Positions 1 through 7,262 of a DNA stretch of 37,097 nucleotides are shown here, one piece after another. A program made the position numbers and the translations under genes. Below the pieces are notes generated by a model, which was not told the DNA's origin, made no database searches, and saw only the letters and a list, made by a program, of their open reading frames with translations. This DNA comes from CAZGMC01 sp964526565. GTDB taxonomy: Bacteria > Pseudomonadota > Alphaproteobacteria > DSM-16000 > Inquilinaceae. Location of the stretch: assembly GCA_964526565.1 (NCBI GenBank), contig CAZGMC010000033.1, positions 1 to 37,097 of the forward strand. The letters are read 5' to 3'. Position 1 is the first letter of the stretch; every line of letters begins with the position of its first letter.

Positions 1-54
1 CCTTGGGACCAGCCGGTGCCGTCGTCCGGTCATAAGGAAGGGCCGTTGGTATGA
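1..54 (+). CDS. antitoxin C-terminus, partial (window edge)
   Basis: The first frame is open from base 1 and reads 17 codons, PWDQPVPSSGHKEGPLV, to a TGA at 52-54. That TGA overlaps the ATG of the PIN-domain start at 51 (ATGA overlap). This layout is typical of type II antitoxin-vapC pairs, where the short antitoxin precedes and overlaps the toxin. The antitoxin family cannot be named from its tail alone. The toxin behind it is truncated, so the module is probably dead. Identification rests on context more than on sequence. Confidence 0.4.
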   Translation, partial: PWDQPVPSSGHKEGPLV

Positions 55-173
55 CGATGCTGGTTCTGGCAGACACCCATGTCCTGATCTGGGCGGCAGA
101 GGCTGCCGCGGGCCCTCAAGCCATGATCATGATCCTCAATCAAACATCCCCAGCACGTCCTGCGAGCGGGTGA
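51..173 (+). pseudogene. VapC-like PIN toxin, truncated N-terminal remnant
   Basis: An ATG at 51 with AAGGAAGGG upstream opens a 40-codon frame starting MTMLVLADTHVLIWAAEA. LADTHVLIWA is the first beta strand and first catalytic Asp of VapC-type PIN-domain ribonucleases (normally about 130 residues). After about residue 18 the similarity stops and the frame closes at a TGA (171-173), with loss of the remaining acidic residues. The 3' end overlaps the convergent flagellin-like gene, which suggests that a rearrangement next to that gene removed the rest. It is not expected to be an active toxin. Confidence 0.5.
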
Positions 174-933
174 ACATGGGCAGCAGGCTGTCAGCCAGGC
201 CAAGGCCGGCCTCGGCGGCCAATGCATATGCTGCGTCGGGGTCGACTGGCGGGGCGATGCGGTCGCCCAGGGCGGGCTGCAGGACCAGGGCCATCTCGCG
301 CATCGACTCGCGCTGCAGGCGGGCCGTGGTCCCCTCCTCATCGAAGCCGTGCATGGCCTCGGTGACGGTGGCCAGGGCGCGGTCGCTGGCGCCCAGGGCA
401 GCGATGGCGCCGTCCGGCGTGGTCAGGTCCAGGCCGTCCAGGCCCAGCGCGGCGCTGTCCAGCAGGCGGCTCGACACGTCGAACGACACGCCACTGGCGT
501 TGGTGACGCGCGGGGCGCCACCCTCGCCGGCCAGCAGGTTGACGCCGTCGAAGCCGGCCTCGGCCACCACCGAGTCGATGCGGCCGCGGCTCTCCCCATA
601 GGCGTCCTGCAGCGCTGCGCGGTCCTCCGGCATCGACGCCGAGCCGACGGCGCGCTCCGCCAGCTTGCGGATGGCGAGCACCGAGTCGAGCACGTCGCGG
701 CTGGCATCGGCGGCCAGGCCGGAGGTCACCTGGGTCTGGTGCAGGGCGGTGGCGTGGGCGATCTGGGCATTGGTGGCGTTGATGCTGAGCAGGATCGCCG
801 GAACCGAGTCGTGCGGCCCGCCCTGCCGGCCCTGCTCGCCACGGGCGGGCGGCGCACCGGCCGAGGCGCCGGTCACCTGCAGCGGCACGTGCCGCGTGTT
901 GAAGGCACCGATCGCCGCACTGATGTCTGCCAT
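136..933 (-). CDS. flagellin-like protein (short, 265 aa)
   Basis: The N-terminal half (about residues 45-135) has the heptad-like helices of the flagellin D0/D1 region, ending in FDGVNLLAGEGG, a strong flagellin signature. The C-terminus, SLLPMFTRSQDVLGMFD, resembles the terminal flagellin helix (usually ...QNVLSLL). Unlike true flagellins it has a roughly 40-residue Gly/Pro/Arg-containing leader before the first helix and almost no variable D2/D3 domain. GGGAG sits 7 bases before the ATG at 933, supporting this start. Possible roles are a minor filament or hook-associated flagellin, or a paralogue with another export role. No other flagellar gene is in the window; the neighbours are glycosyltransferases, so a link with filament glycosylation is possible but unproven. 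Confidence 0.7.
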   Translation of the reverse strand: MADISAAIGAFNTRHVPLQVTGASAGAPPARGEQGRQGGPHDSVPAILLSINATNAQIAHATALHQTQVTSGLAADASRDVLDSVLAIRKLAERAVGSASMPEDRAALQDAYGESRGRIDSVVAEAGFDGVNLLAGEGGAPRVTNASGVSFDVSSRLLDSAALGLDGLDLTTPDGAIAALGASDRALATVTEAMHGFDEEGTTARLQRESMREMALVLQPALGDRIAPPVDPDAAYALAAEAGLGLADSLLPMFTRSQDVLGMFD

Positions 934-1120
934 CTTTGGGCTCCCGGAACATCTTCGATGGTCGCTGCGGCCTGGCCGCCGGATGTCGCCACCTGGCAGT
1001 CACCGCACAGGCATGGATAAGGGCAGGCCTTGAACAAATCCTTAAGTGCGAAGGTCACCCCAAAGCAAACATGGTAAGGTTCGAGTAATCGATTTGAGCA
1101 ATCGTTCCCGGCAGCGATGG

Positions 1121-1936
1121 TCACCGGTCCAGCGACGCGTCGCCCAGCACCTGTGCGGCGTCCAGGTCGGCCAGGATGCGGCGCAGCCGGCGCTCGCCCT
1201 TGGCGATGGTGCGGCGACGGGCGCCAAGCTGCGGGTTGAGGACCATGGTGGCGTGGTTGACGTGGACCAGATGGCGCGACAGCCTCTCGCCGGGCAGGAA
1301 CACCATGCGGTGGCCCAGGTCCTCCAGCCGGCGGTGCATCATCTTGCCGGCCGGGGTGTTGGCGTCGCCGTCGTCGAAGCGCAGGCCGTGCTCGCGCAGC
1401 GGCGCCGTGCGGTACAGGGCACAGTGGCTGCGCAGGTAGAACCAGTTGTCGCCCAACCCCTCGAGGCGGCCGTGGCCGCGGCCGATCAGCGGAAAGACGG
1501 CCCGCTGCACCTGCCGCTCCACGGCCTTGGCCCAGCGCTGCAGCGGCGGGCGCCGCTCCAGCTTCCACGACCCGACGCCGGCAACGGCCGGGTCGCCGAG
1601 CGGTGCCAGAAGCACGTCCAGCCAGTCGCCGCGGCAGACGAAGGTGTCGGTGTGGATCGACAGCACGCAGGGCGTGTCGACCGCGGCAAGCCCGAGGTCG
1701 AGGGCGCGGGCGTGGGCCTTGGCCACCGGCTCGCCCGACACCGGCGTCCGCTCGATCAATCGGATCCAGCCAAGCGAGCGCAGGTAGTCGAGCGATTCGT
1801 CACCGGAGTCGTTGTCGATGACGATCACCGCCGCCCGCGCCGGGTCGGTGTGCCGCCGCAGCAGGCGCAGGCACAGCCGCGTGACCTGCGGCGTGCGGTA
1901 GTTGGGGACCAGGATGGTGACGTCGGGTCCGGCCAC
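1121..1936 (-). CDS. family 2 glycosyltransferase
   Basis: A 271-residue protein with a GT-A fold. VTILVPNYRTPQVTRLCLR is the N-terminal nucleotide-sugar binding strand, VIVIDNDSGDESLDYLR follows, and CVLSIHTDTFV (about residues 90-100) supplies the metal-binding acidic motif. It probably transfers a sugar during LPS core or O-chain synthesis at the cytoplasmic face of the inner membrane. The start is a GTG at 1936 giving MAGPDVTILV; no strong ribosome site is visible. It lies 61 bases downstream of the Gfo/Idh gene on the same strand and ends the cluster. The acceptor and donor cannot be read from the sequence. Confidence 0.8.
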   Translation of the reverse strand: MAGPDVTILVPNYRTPQVTRLCLRLLRRHTDPARAAVIVIDNDSGDESLDYLRSLGWIRLIERTPVSGEPVAKAHARALDLGLAAVDTPCVLSIHTDTFVCRGDWLDVLLAPLGDPAVAGVGSWKLERRPPLQRWAKAVERQVQRAVFPLIGRGHGRLEGLGDNWFYLRSHCALYRTAPLREHGLRFDDGDANTPAGKMMHRRLEDLGHRMVFLPGERLSRHLVHVNHATMVLNPQLGARRRTIAKGERRLRRILADLDAAQVLGDASLDR

Positions 1937-1997
1937 GGAATCGTTCCGTTCGCATGGGTTGGCCCGCGCCGGCCGCGGCGCGGCAGCGGCCGGCCCG

Positions 1998-2948
1998 TCA
2001 GATCGTCTCGCGCCAGGCCAGCAGCTGCTCGCCGATGGTCAGTGCCGCGGCCAGGGCGCGCCGCGCGTCGGCACCGGTGACCAGCGGCGGACCGCCGGTC
2101 TCGACGGCGTCGAGAAAGGCCTCGAACTGGCGACGCAGGTTGCCGCCGGCCTCGAAGCGCTGCTCGTCCTGACGCAGTTGCGACAGCAGCGACTTGCCGT
2201 CGCCGGTCACCTTGTGGGTGACCACCAGCTTGCTCTCGTTGAGGTCGACCAGGATGTAGGCGTTCTGCTGGAAGACGCGCAGGCTGCGCTCTGTCTTCCA
2301 GCTCACACGGCTGGCGGTGATGGTGGCGACGCAGCCGTCGGCGAAGCGGATGCGGGCATTGGCGATGTCCTCGGTGTCACTCAGCACCGGCACGCCGATG
2401 GCGTCGATCTGCTCGATGGGCGCCTTGACGATGTCCAGCACCAGGTCGATGTCGTGGATCATCAGGTCCAGCACGACGTTGATATCGGTGCCGCGCAGCC
2501 GGTACTGGGCGATCCGCCGGCAGTCGATGAAGCGCGGCCGGTGGAGCAGCTCGCCAAGCTCCAGCACGGCCGAGTTGAACCGCTCCAGGTGGCCGACCTG
2601 CAGCACGACGTTGCCTTCCTCCGCCGTGCGGATCAGGTCGTCGGCCTCTTCCAGCGTGCGCGTGATCGGCTTTTCCAGCAGCACCGGAATGCCCGCCGCC
2701 AGGAAGTCCCTGGCCACGGCGTGATGCGCGGCGGTCGGCACGGCGACGCTGACCGCCTCGACCGCGCCGATCAGCTCGCGGTGGTCAGTGACGGCCCGCG
2801 CCCCGAAGCGCTGGGCCATCTCCTGGGCTCGCGCCGGATCGATGTCGCACACGGCGACCAGATCGGCGCGGTCCAGCGCCGCATAGTTCTCGGCATGCCG
2901 GCCGCCGAAATAGCCGGCGCCGATGACCGCGACCTTGAACCTTCTCAT
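1998..2948 (-). CDS. Gfo/Idh/MocA family NAD(P)-dependent oxidoreductase
   Basis: A 316-residue protein opening with a Rossmann motif (VAVIGAGYFGGRHAENYAAL), then the EKP signature (LLEKPITRT, about residue 95) and the catalytic-region motif LDLMIHDIDLVLDIV (about 155-170). This is a full-length Gfo/Idh/MocA enzyme. Within LPS clusters this family includes UDP-GlcNAc 3-dehydrogenase (GnnA), which with a DegT-type aminotransferase (GnnB) makes the diamino sugar for lipid A. The short length and the residues around the active site would suit such a role, but that is inference. It lies between the WaaP-like kinase (97 bases upstream) and a GT2 gene, all on the minus strand, supporting a job in nucleotide-sugar synthesis. 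Confidence 0.82.
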   Translation of the reverse strand: MRRFKVAVIGAGYFGGRHAENYAALDRADLVAVCDIDPARAQEMAQRFGARAVTDHRELIGAVEAVSVAVPTAAHHAVARDFLAAGIPVLLEKPITRTLEEADDLIRTAEEGNVVLQVGHLERFNSAVLELGELLHRPRFIDCRRIAQYRLRGTDINVVLDLMIHDIDLVLDIVKAPIEQIDAIGVPVLSDTEDIANARIRFADGCVATITASRVSWKTERSLRVFQQNAYILVDLNESKLVVTHKVTGDGKSLLSQLRQDEQRFEAGGNLRRQFEAFLDAVETGGPPLVTGADARRALAAALTIGEQLLAWRETI

Positions 2949-3045
2949 CGGGCGTCCAGTCGAGCACGGGATATGGCGACACGCGCGCCGCGCACACCGG
3001 GCGGGCGACGCCGTCCCGGTTGGCTAACCACCGGGCGCGACCCTG

Positions 3046-3900
3046 TCAACTCGCTTCGCCCGGCATGCCCTGCCCGGCGCGCCCCGAGGCTTCCTGCCGC
3101 CGCCTTCTGGCCACGGGCACGCCGTCGGCGAACACGTGGCGCGCCGCCAGTCCCTGCGCCCGGCGCTCCACGGCCCGCCAGAAGGGCGCATTGCCGGCCA
3201 GCACGGCGCGCAGGGGCCGGCCCTCATAGGCGGCCACGAAGCGCAGCCGGTCGTGCCGCGTCAGGCCCGCGCCCAGGGCCGAGAAGTACAGGCCGCCCAG
3301 GTCCTTGACCCGCCGCCGCCGCGGCACCCGCGGGCGGATCTCGGCGCGGTGCAGGTCGAGCAGGTACAGGCCGTCGCCGGTCCGCTCCTTCAGGATGTGG
3401 CACAGGTAGAAGTCGCGGTGGTTCAGCCCGCTGGCGTGCATGCGGCGGGCGAGCTCGGCCACCGCCCGCACCAGCCGCCGCCGGTCCGCCGCGGCCGGCG
3501 ACACCGCCGACCAGCTTCGCACCAGGTCCTCCAGCGAGACCACGTCGCCCAGGTCCTCCAGCACGACGAACGACTCGCGCCGCGCCGGGTTGACGCCACG
3601 CGCGCCCTTCCCCGCCAGCCGCGCCGTGGCGATCCCCGCCGCCTGCAGGTGCTCGATGGCGCGCCATTCCGGATCGGCGCCGAGCACCGGCCGGCGCAGG
3701 CGGACCACGGCCGCCAGGATGGCGCCCCAGCCGACACCGCGGTGCTGCTTGACGAAGAAGGCGCGGCCGCCGCGCACGATGCGCACCGTGCACCGCCCCT
3801 CCAGGGCACGGTAGACCTCGCCGTCCAGGGCCATGATCCCGGCGAAGCTGCGCTCATGCGGCGCCAGCAGGGCGGCGAAGTCCGGTGCGAGATCCATCAT
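3046..3900 (-). CDS. waaP: LPS core heptose kinase, WaaP/RfaP-like
   Basis: A 284-residue protein of the lipopolysaccharide kinase (Kdo/WaaP) family. Visible elements are FFVKQHRGVGWGAIL (ATP-binding lysine region, about residues 50-65), EWRAIEHLQAAGI, VVLEDLGD (hinge) and HRDFYLCHIL (about residues 159-168), the diagnostic catalytic loop with its Asp. YLLDLHRAEIRPR supplies the metal-binding Asp. Family members phosphorylate inner-core heptose, which strengthens the outer membrane. The ATG at 3900 overlaps the stop of the upstream waaG-like gene by 4 bases (ATGA), indicating translational coupling. The C-terminus is rich in Arg and Gly. The match to WaaP is strong; the exact phosphorylated heptose is not shown. 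Confidence 0.88.
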   Translation of the reverse strand: MMDLAPDFAALLAPHERSFAGIMALDGEVYRALEGRCTVRIVRGGRAFFVKQHRGVGWGAILAAVVRLRRPVLGADPEWRAIEHLQAAGIATARLAGKGARGVNPARRESFVVLEDLGDVVSLEDLVRSWSAVSPAAADRRRLVRAVAELARRMHASGLNHRDFYLCHILKERTGDGLYLLDLHRAEIRPRVPRRRRVKDLGGLYFSALGAGLTRHDRLRFVAAYEGRPLRAVLAGNAPFWRAVERRAQGLAARHVFADGVPVARRRRQEASGRAGQGMPGEAS

Positions 3901-5105
3901 GGCGGCGTCCGGCCCGTCTTTGCCCGGCGTGCGGCGACCAGCCGCTCGATCAGCGCCGCCGCCCGGTCCAGGCCGCTGTAGAGGTCGGTTGCGCGGCCGT
4001 AGCTGGCGCCGTTGCGCGACCATTCGGCCCGCCGCGGCGAGGCCGGCATGGCGGCCAGCGCCGCCGTCAGCGCCGCCGTCAGCGCCGCCTGGTCGAACGG
4101 CTCGGGCAGGACGATCCCGGCGCCGGCCCGCTCGACATGGGAGCTGTAGCCGCACCCCGCCGTCGTCAGCACCGGCAGCCCGGCGACGACGGCCTCCAGG
4201 ATCGCCTGGCCGGTGTTCTCGCGCCGCGCCGGGTGGACCAGCAGGTCGGCGCCGAGCAGCAGGTCCGGCACGTCGTCGCGCGGCCCGAGCATCCGCACGC
4301 GGTCGCCGATGCCGAGCCGCCGCGCCAGCCGCCGGGCTGCCGCGGCATCGCCGGCGCCGGCCACGACCAGCCGCGTCCGCCCACACAACTCCGCCGGCAG
4401 GCCGGCCAGCGCCGTCAGGGTGCGGTCGAGCCCCTTGGTATCCAGGCTGGCGCCGACCTGCAGCAGCAGAAACTCCTGCGCTGCGACACCGAGTGCCGCG
4501 CGCACGGCGGCGCGCCGGGCCTGCGCCGCCGCCTCGTCCGGCCGCATGCGGTCGCGGCCGATCACCGGCGGTACCAGGTGGAAACGCGCCGCCGGCGTGG
4601 CGTAGCAGGCGGCGTAGCGGTCCCGCTCGCGCTCCGACAGCAGCAGGATGTCGGTGCCGGCCGCGGGGGCGAACACGGCACGCTCGAACGCCGCCATCTG
4701 CCGGAACCGCGGCGTCAGCCGGTACAGCGGGCCGTGGCGGGTCAGCGCGTCGGCGCGGTAGCACGGGTCGGCGCAATAGTAGATATCGAGCCCCGGCATG
4801 CGGTTGAACCCGACCACGCAGTCGAACCGACCCTCTGCCGTCGCCACCCTGGCCGCCGCAGCGAAGCGCCGGTTGCGGCCGTGATTGGTCCAGCCCCGCC
4901 GGCCGAGCGTCCGCACCGCGATGCCGTCGGGCCGCGGGCCGCGCCAGTCGCCGGCCAGCATCGTCACGGCGTGGCCGCGGTCGCGCAGCCGGGTGGCGAC
5001 GCCCACGGCGTCGCGCTGCAGCCCGCCATGGGGGAAGTAGCGGAACAGTACCACGGCAACACTTGCCTTGGCAGAATTCTTCCCCGTGTACCTCAACGGC
5101 GTCAT
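3897..5105 (-). CDS. waaG: family 4 glycosyltransferase, WaaG/RfaG-like
   Basis: About 400 residues. Its N-terminal segment VVLFRYFPHGGLQRDAVGV closely matches the start of E. coli WaaG, the UDP-glucose:(heptosyl)LPS alpha-1,3-glucosyltransferase that adds the first outer-core sugar. The C-terminal GT-B domain has LLQVGASLDTKGLDRTL, VVAGAGDAAAARRLARRLG and the EX7E motif in RRENTGQAILEAVVAGLP. The start is uncertain: GTG at 5114 or ATG at 5105 are both possible, and homology begins around AKASVAVVLF. It overlaps waaP by 4 bases in the usual waaG-waaP order. The sugar specificity may differ from E. coli. Confidence 0.85.
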   Translation of the reverse strand: MTPLRYTGKNSAKASVAVVLFRYFPHGGLQRDAVGVATRLRDRGHAVTMLAGDWRGPRPDGIAVRTLGRRGWTNHGRNRRFAAAARVATAEGRFDCVVGFNRMPGLDIYYCADPCYRADALTRHGPLYRLTPRFRQMAAFERAVFAPAAGTDILLLSERERDRYAACYATPAARFHLVPPVIGRDRMRPDEAAAQARRAAVRAALGVAAQEFLLLQVGASLDTKGLDRTLTALAGLPAELCGRTRLVVAGAGDAAAARRLARRLGIGDRVRMLGPRDDVPDLLLGADLLVHPARRENTGQAILEAVVAGLPVLTTAGCGYSSHVERAGAGIVLPEPFDQAALTAALTAALAAMPASPRRAEWSRNGASYGRATDLYSGLDRAAALIERLVAARRAKTGRTPP

Positions 5106-5195
5106 GGTGACCACGCCTTGGCATTCTCCCGTGCCGGCGCATCCAGCATGGTCAAAGCGCGACCCGTACCCTGGGCAAGGGCCGTCATTGGCGCC

Positions 5196-6107
5196 TCAGT
5201 TGGCAATGGTCGGCGCGACCGTGGCAGCGGACCCTTCCGGCGGCTGTTCCATACCAAGCCCCTCATGCGCAGGATCTGCCTGCCCGCTGGGCAATGCCGT
5301 CTCCGCAGAATGGAGGGCCGGAGGCAAAGAAGGCGGACTGCGCATCGCTTGTCGTGCCGCGCGGGCAATGTCTACCGTCTGTTCCGCCGGAAGCCGAGCA
5401 ACGACGGCAGATGCAAGCGGGCCATCCAGCCAATGGACAAGGACCAGACCGCCCTCTTCGAGGACACTGAGAGTGGGATCGTGGTCCTTCCAGCGCGGCC
5501 TGAGAAACAGAGCGAAGCTGTGTCCGTCGGCTGATTCGTACAGCAGCCGGACCATCCGAGCGTCCTCTTCGCCCACCATCCTCGAATCGATCGCACTGAA
5601 CCCAAAGTCCGTGAGGTCGGGTGCCCGCCAATTCAGCGACAGCTGCTGTGACAGCCAACCGAGCGGTTCGGGCTCCGACATCGATGGAGGGCCCGGTGCC
5701 GATGCCGGTTCAGTGGCGGCGTTCACAAAGCTTGAGTGGCTTTGTTCGAGGAATTCCCGCGCCGACCAGGCCGCTTCGCGCCCGCTTTGCCCGAGAGCCC
5801 ATCCGGCAACCCCGGCGGCAAGCGCCGCAACAACGACCGCGGCGGCACGGACCCGCGGTCCCCACGACGGCACCGGGGCCGCATCAAGCAGGGCAAGGAG
5901 GCGCTCGGGCACCGGCTCCAGCGCCCGCGGCCCGTAGGCCTGCCGCAAGGCGTCCGCCTGGGTGCGGTAGGCATGGACACGTGCCGCCTCCAGGGGGTGG
6001 GCGCACAGGTACCGCTCAACCTCCGCCTTTCGCTCCAGATCGGTGTCGAGCAGACCGTCGACATAGGCCTGGAGGTCGATCTCGTACACGCGTGCTTCGT
6101 CGGTCAT
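5196..6107 (-). CDS. anti-sigma factor, single-pass membrane protein
   Basis: A 303-residue protein. Residues 1-50 have the layout of ECF anti-sigma cytosolic domains (DLQAYVDGLLDTDLERKAEVERYL), but the zinc motif HxxxCxxC is missing. A single membrane segment, VRAAAVVVAALAAGVAGWAL (about 85-105), is followed by a roughly 190-residue periplasmic part that ends in a Pro/Ser-rich tail. It starts 3 bases after the sigma gene stop, so the two are co-transcribed and presumably bind each other. Signal-controlled proteolysis or release would free the sigma factor. The inducing stress is unknown; the divergent DUF4168 gene with the same promoter motif is a likely target. Confidence 0.82.
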   Translation of the reverse strand: MTDEARVYEIDLQAYVDGLLDTDLERKAEVERYLCAHPLEAARVHAYRTQADALRQAYGPRALEPVPERLLALLDAAPVPSWGPRVRAAAVVVAALAAGVAGWALGQSGREAAWSAREFLEQSHSSFVNAATEPASAPGPPSMSEPEPLGWLSQQLSLNWRAPDLTDFGFSAIDSRMVGEEDARMVRLLYESADGHSFALFLRPRWKDHDPTLSVLEEGGLVLVHWLDGPLASAVVARLPAEQTVDIARAARQAMRSPPSLPPALHSAETALPSGQADPAHEGLGMEQPPEGSAATVAPTIAN

Positions 6108-6110
6108 GAC

Positions 6111-6623
6111 CTATTTGACCCTTCGCAGGGGCGCCGGCCCCTGCTCCTGAACAAGAATGCCGCGAAGCTCCTCCCTGCCCCGCGACAGTCGCGACCTCAA
6201 GGTGCCAATCGGGATGCCCAGGACATCCGCCGCTTCGTCATATGACAGGCCCTCCAGCGCCGTCAGCACGATGGCAGCGCGCTGGTCCTTCGGCAAACGC
6301 TGCATGGCCTCGCCAATATCCCGGCAAACCAGGCGGTTCTCCTGCGCCGCAGGCTCCGTTGGCATCACCGAAACCTGGTCGAAACCGATGTGGCGACGGG
6401 CGCGGCGGCGGTGCGTCCCTTGGTTGACGAATACGGTGTAAAGGATGCGATAAAGCCAGTTGCGAATGCTTCCTTCCCGTTTCCACAAGTGCCGCTTCCG
6501 GAGGCCGCGTTCCAGGCAGTCCTGAACCAGGTCATCAGCCGCCACCGGGTCGCCCGTCAGCGCCAGGGCGTATCGCCGTAAACGCGGAATCTCTCTCGCC
6601 ATCAGCCATTTGACTTCGTCCAC
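6111..6623 (-). CDS. ECF RNA polymerase sigma factor
   Basis: A 170-residue ECF (sigma-70 family group 4) factor. Region 2 is seen in YALALTGDPVAADDLVQDCL and in SIRNWLYRILYTVFVNQ; region 4 in LPKDQRAAIVLTALEGLSYD and VLGIPIGTLRSRLSRGREEL. The start chosen is the GTG at 6623 (VDEVKWLMAREIP) because GGGGAGG stands 4 bases upstream; an ATG at 6602 has no such site. The open frame runs further upstream, but without family similarity. It directs transcription of its own operon and probably of the divergent DUF4168 gene (see the paired promoter entries). Confidence 0.9.
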   Translation of the reverse strand: MDEVKWLMAREIPRLRRYALALTGDPVAADDLVQDCLERGLRKRHLWKREGSIRNWLYRILYTVFVNQGTHRRRARRHIGFDQVSVMPTEPAAQENRLVCRDIGEAMQRLPKDQRAAIVLTALEGLSYDEAADVLGIPIGTLRSRLSRGREELRGILVQEQGPAPLRRVK

Positions 6624-6697
6624 CTCGCCTCCCCAGTGCCGCCATCGGGTGCTGTCACGACAGAGCCGCCACGACAGGCGCTGCCATCGCCCTCTAC

Positions 6698-6727
6698 ACA
6701 GACAGCCCTGATCAAGAAAAAGTTCCC
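6698..6727 (-). promoter_or_regulatory. candidate ECF promoter of sigma/anti-sigma operon
   Basis: On the minus strand GGGAACTT (6727-6720) is followed after 17 bases by TCTGT (6702-6698). This resembles the RpoE-type GAACTT-N16/17-TCTGA promoter. It lies about 75 bases upstream of the sigma GTG start and would give autoregulation. The divergent gene has the same motif with the same spacing, which supports it. Prediction from sequence only. Confidence 0.45.
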
Positions 6728-6769
6728 GGACCAGTCGCGTTGGGGCGAGAAGAAAGCCGCATCGCCGAT

Positions 6770-6798
6770 GGAACTCAACGGACCGCGAACCTGTCTTG
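6770..6798 (+). promoter_or_regulatory. candidate ECF promoter of DUF4168 gene
   Basis: GGAACTC (6770-6776), 17 bases, then TCTTG (6794-6798). This is the same -35/-10 pattern and spacing as the minus-strand candidate 45 bases away, and it faces the DUF4168 gene (ATG 6867), with a predicted leader of about 60 bases. The two would be back-to-back promoters for one ECF sigma factor. Confidence 0.42.
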
Positions 6799-6866
6799 TC
6801 GTTCGGTCTGCTGGCGGCAGATGTCGCGGCAAACCGATACGTGTCACCCACAAAGAGGACTCAATC

Positions 6867-7262
6867 ATGACTTACAAACCATCTTTCGTTGCCGCGGCAA
6901 CTGCGCTCACCGTTGCCTTCGGCATGGGCTGGGTCTCGGCAGCCTCGGCGCAGGTCAAGGATCTTCATCAGCAGGAGGCAGAGCAGTACGATTCCGACAC
7001 GCTGAGGTCGTTCGCAGTGGCGACCGTCGAAGTCGAGCGGATCAATCAGACGTATCTGCCGGAGCTTCAGGCCGCGGAGTCGCCAGAAGATCTGCAGGAG
7101 ATCCAGGAGACTGCCCAGGACGAAATGATTGATGCCGTCGAGGCAGAAGGGCTGTCTGTCGAGCTCTATAATCAGATCCACCAGGACGCGCGCATCAATC
7201 CGGCGCTGGCCAACCAGATCGGTCAGTACATGGACGCCGTCGCCCCGCCTCAGACGCAGTAG
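6867..7262 (+). CDS. secreted DUF4168 domain protein
   Basis: A 131-residue protein with a Sec signal peptide: MTYKPSFVAAATALTVAFG, then SAASAQ with cleavage near residue 29. The mature part matches DUF4168: SFAVATVEVERINQTYLPEL, a middle helix with EDLQEIQETAQDEMIDAVE, and GLSVELYNQIHQDARINPAL near the end. The function of this small helical periplasmic domain is not known. AAGAGGA lies 8 bases before the ATG. It is divergent from the ECF sigma operon and carries the same promoter motif, so it is probably the sigma factor's envelope-stress output. The last 13 bases overlap the convergent waaC end. Confidence 0.85.
   Translation: MTYKPSFVAAATALTVAFGMGWVSAASAQVKDLHQQEAEQYDSDTLRSFAVATVEVERINQTYLPELQAAESPEDLQEIQETAQDEMIDAVEAEGLSVELYNQIHQDARINPALANQIGQYMDAVAPPQTQ

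Noticed and set aside
3046..5142. A 698-codon minus-strand frame through the waaP and waaG-like genes
   Set aside because: Only its last 284 codons (the WaaP-like kinase) are real; the first part is an Arg/Gly/Ala-rich shadow of the waaG-like gene in a GC-rich genome.
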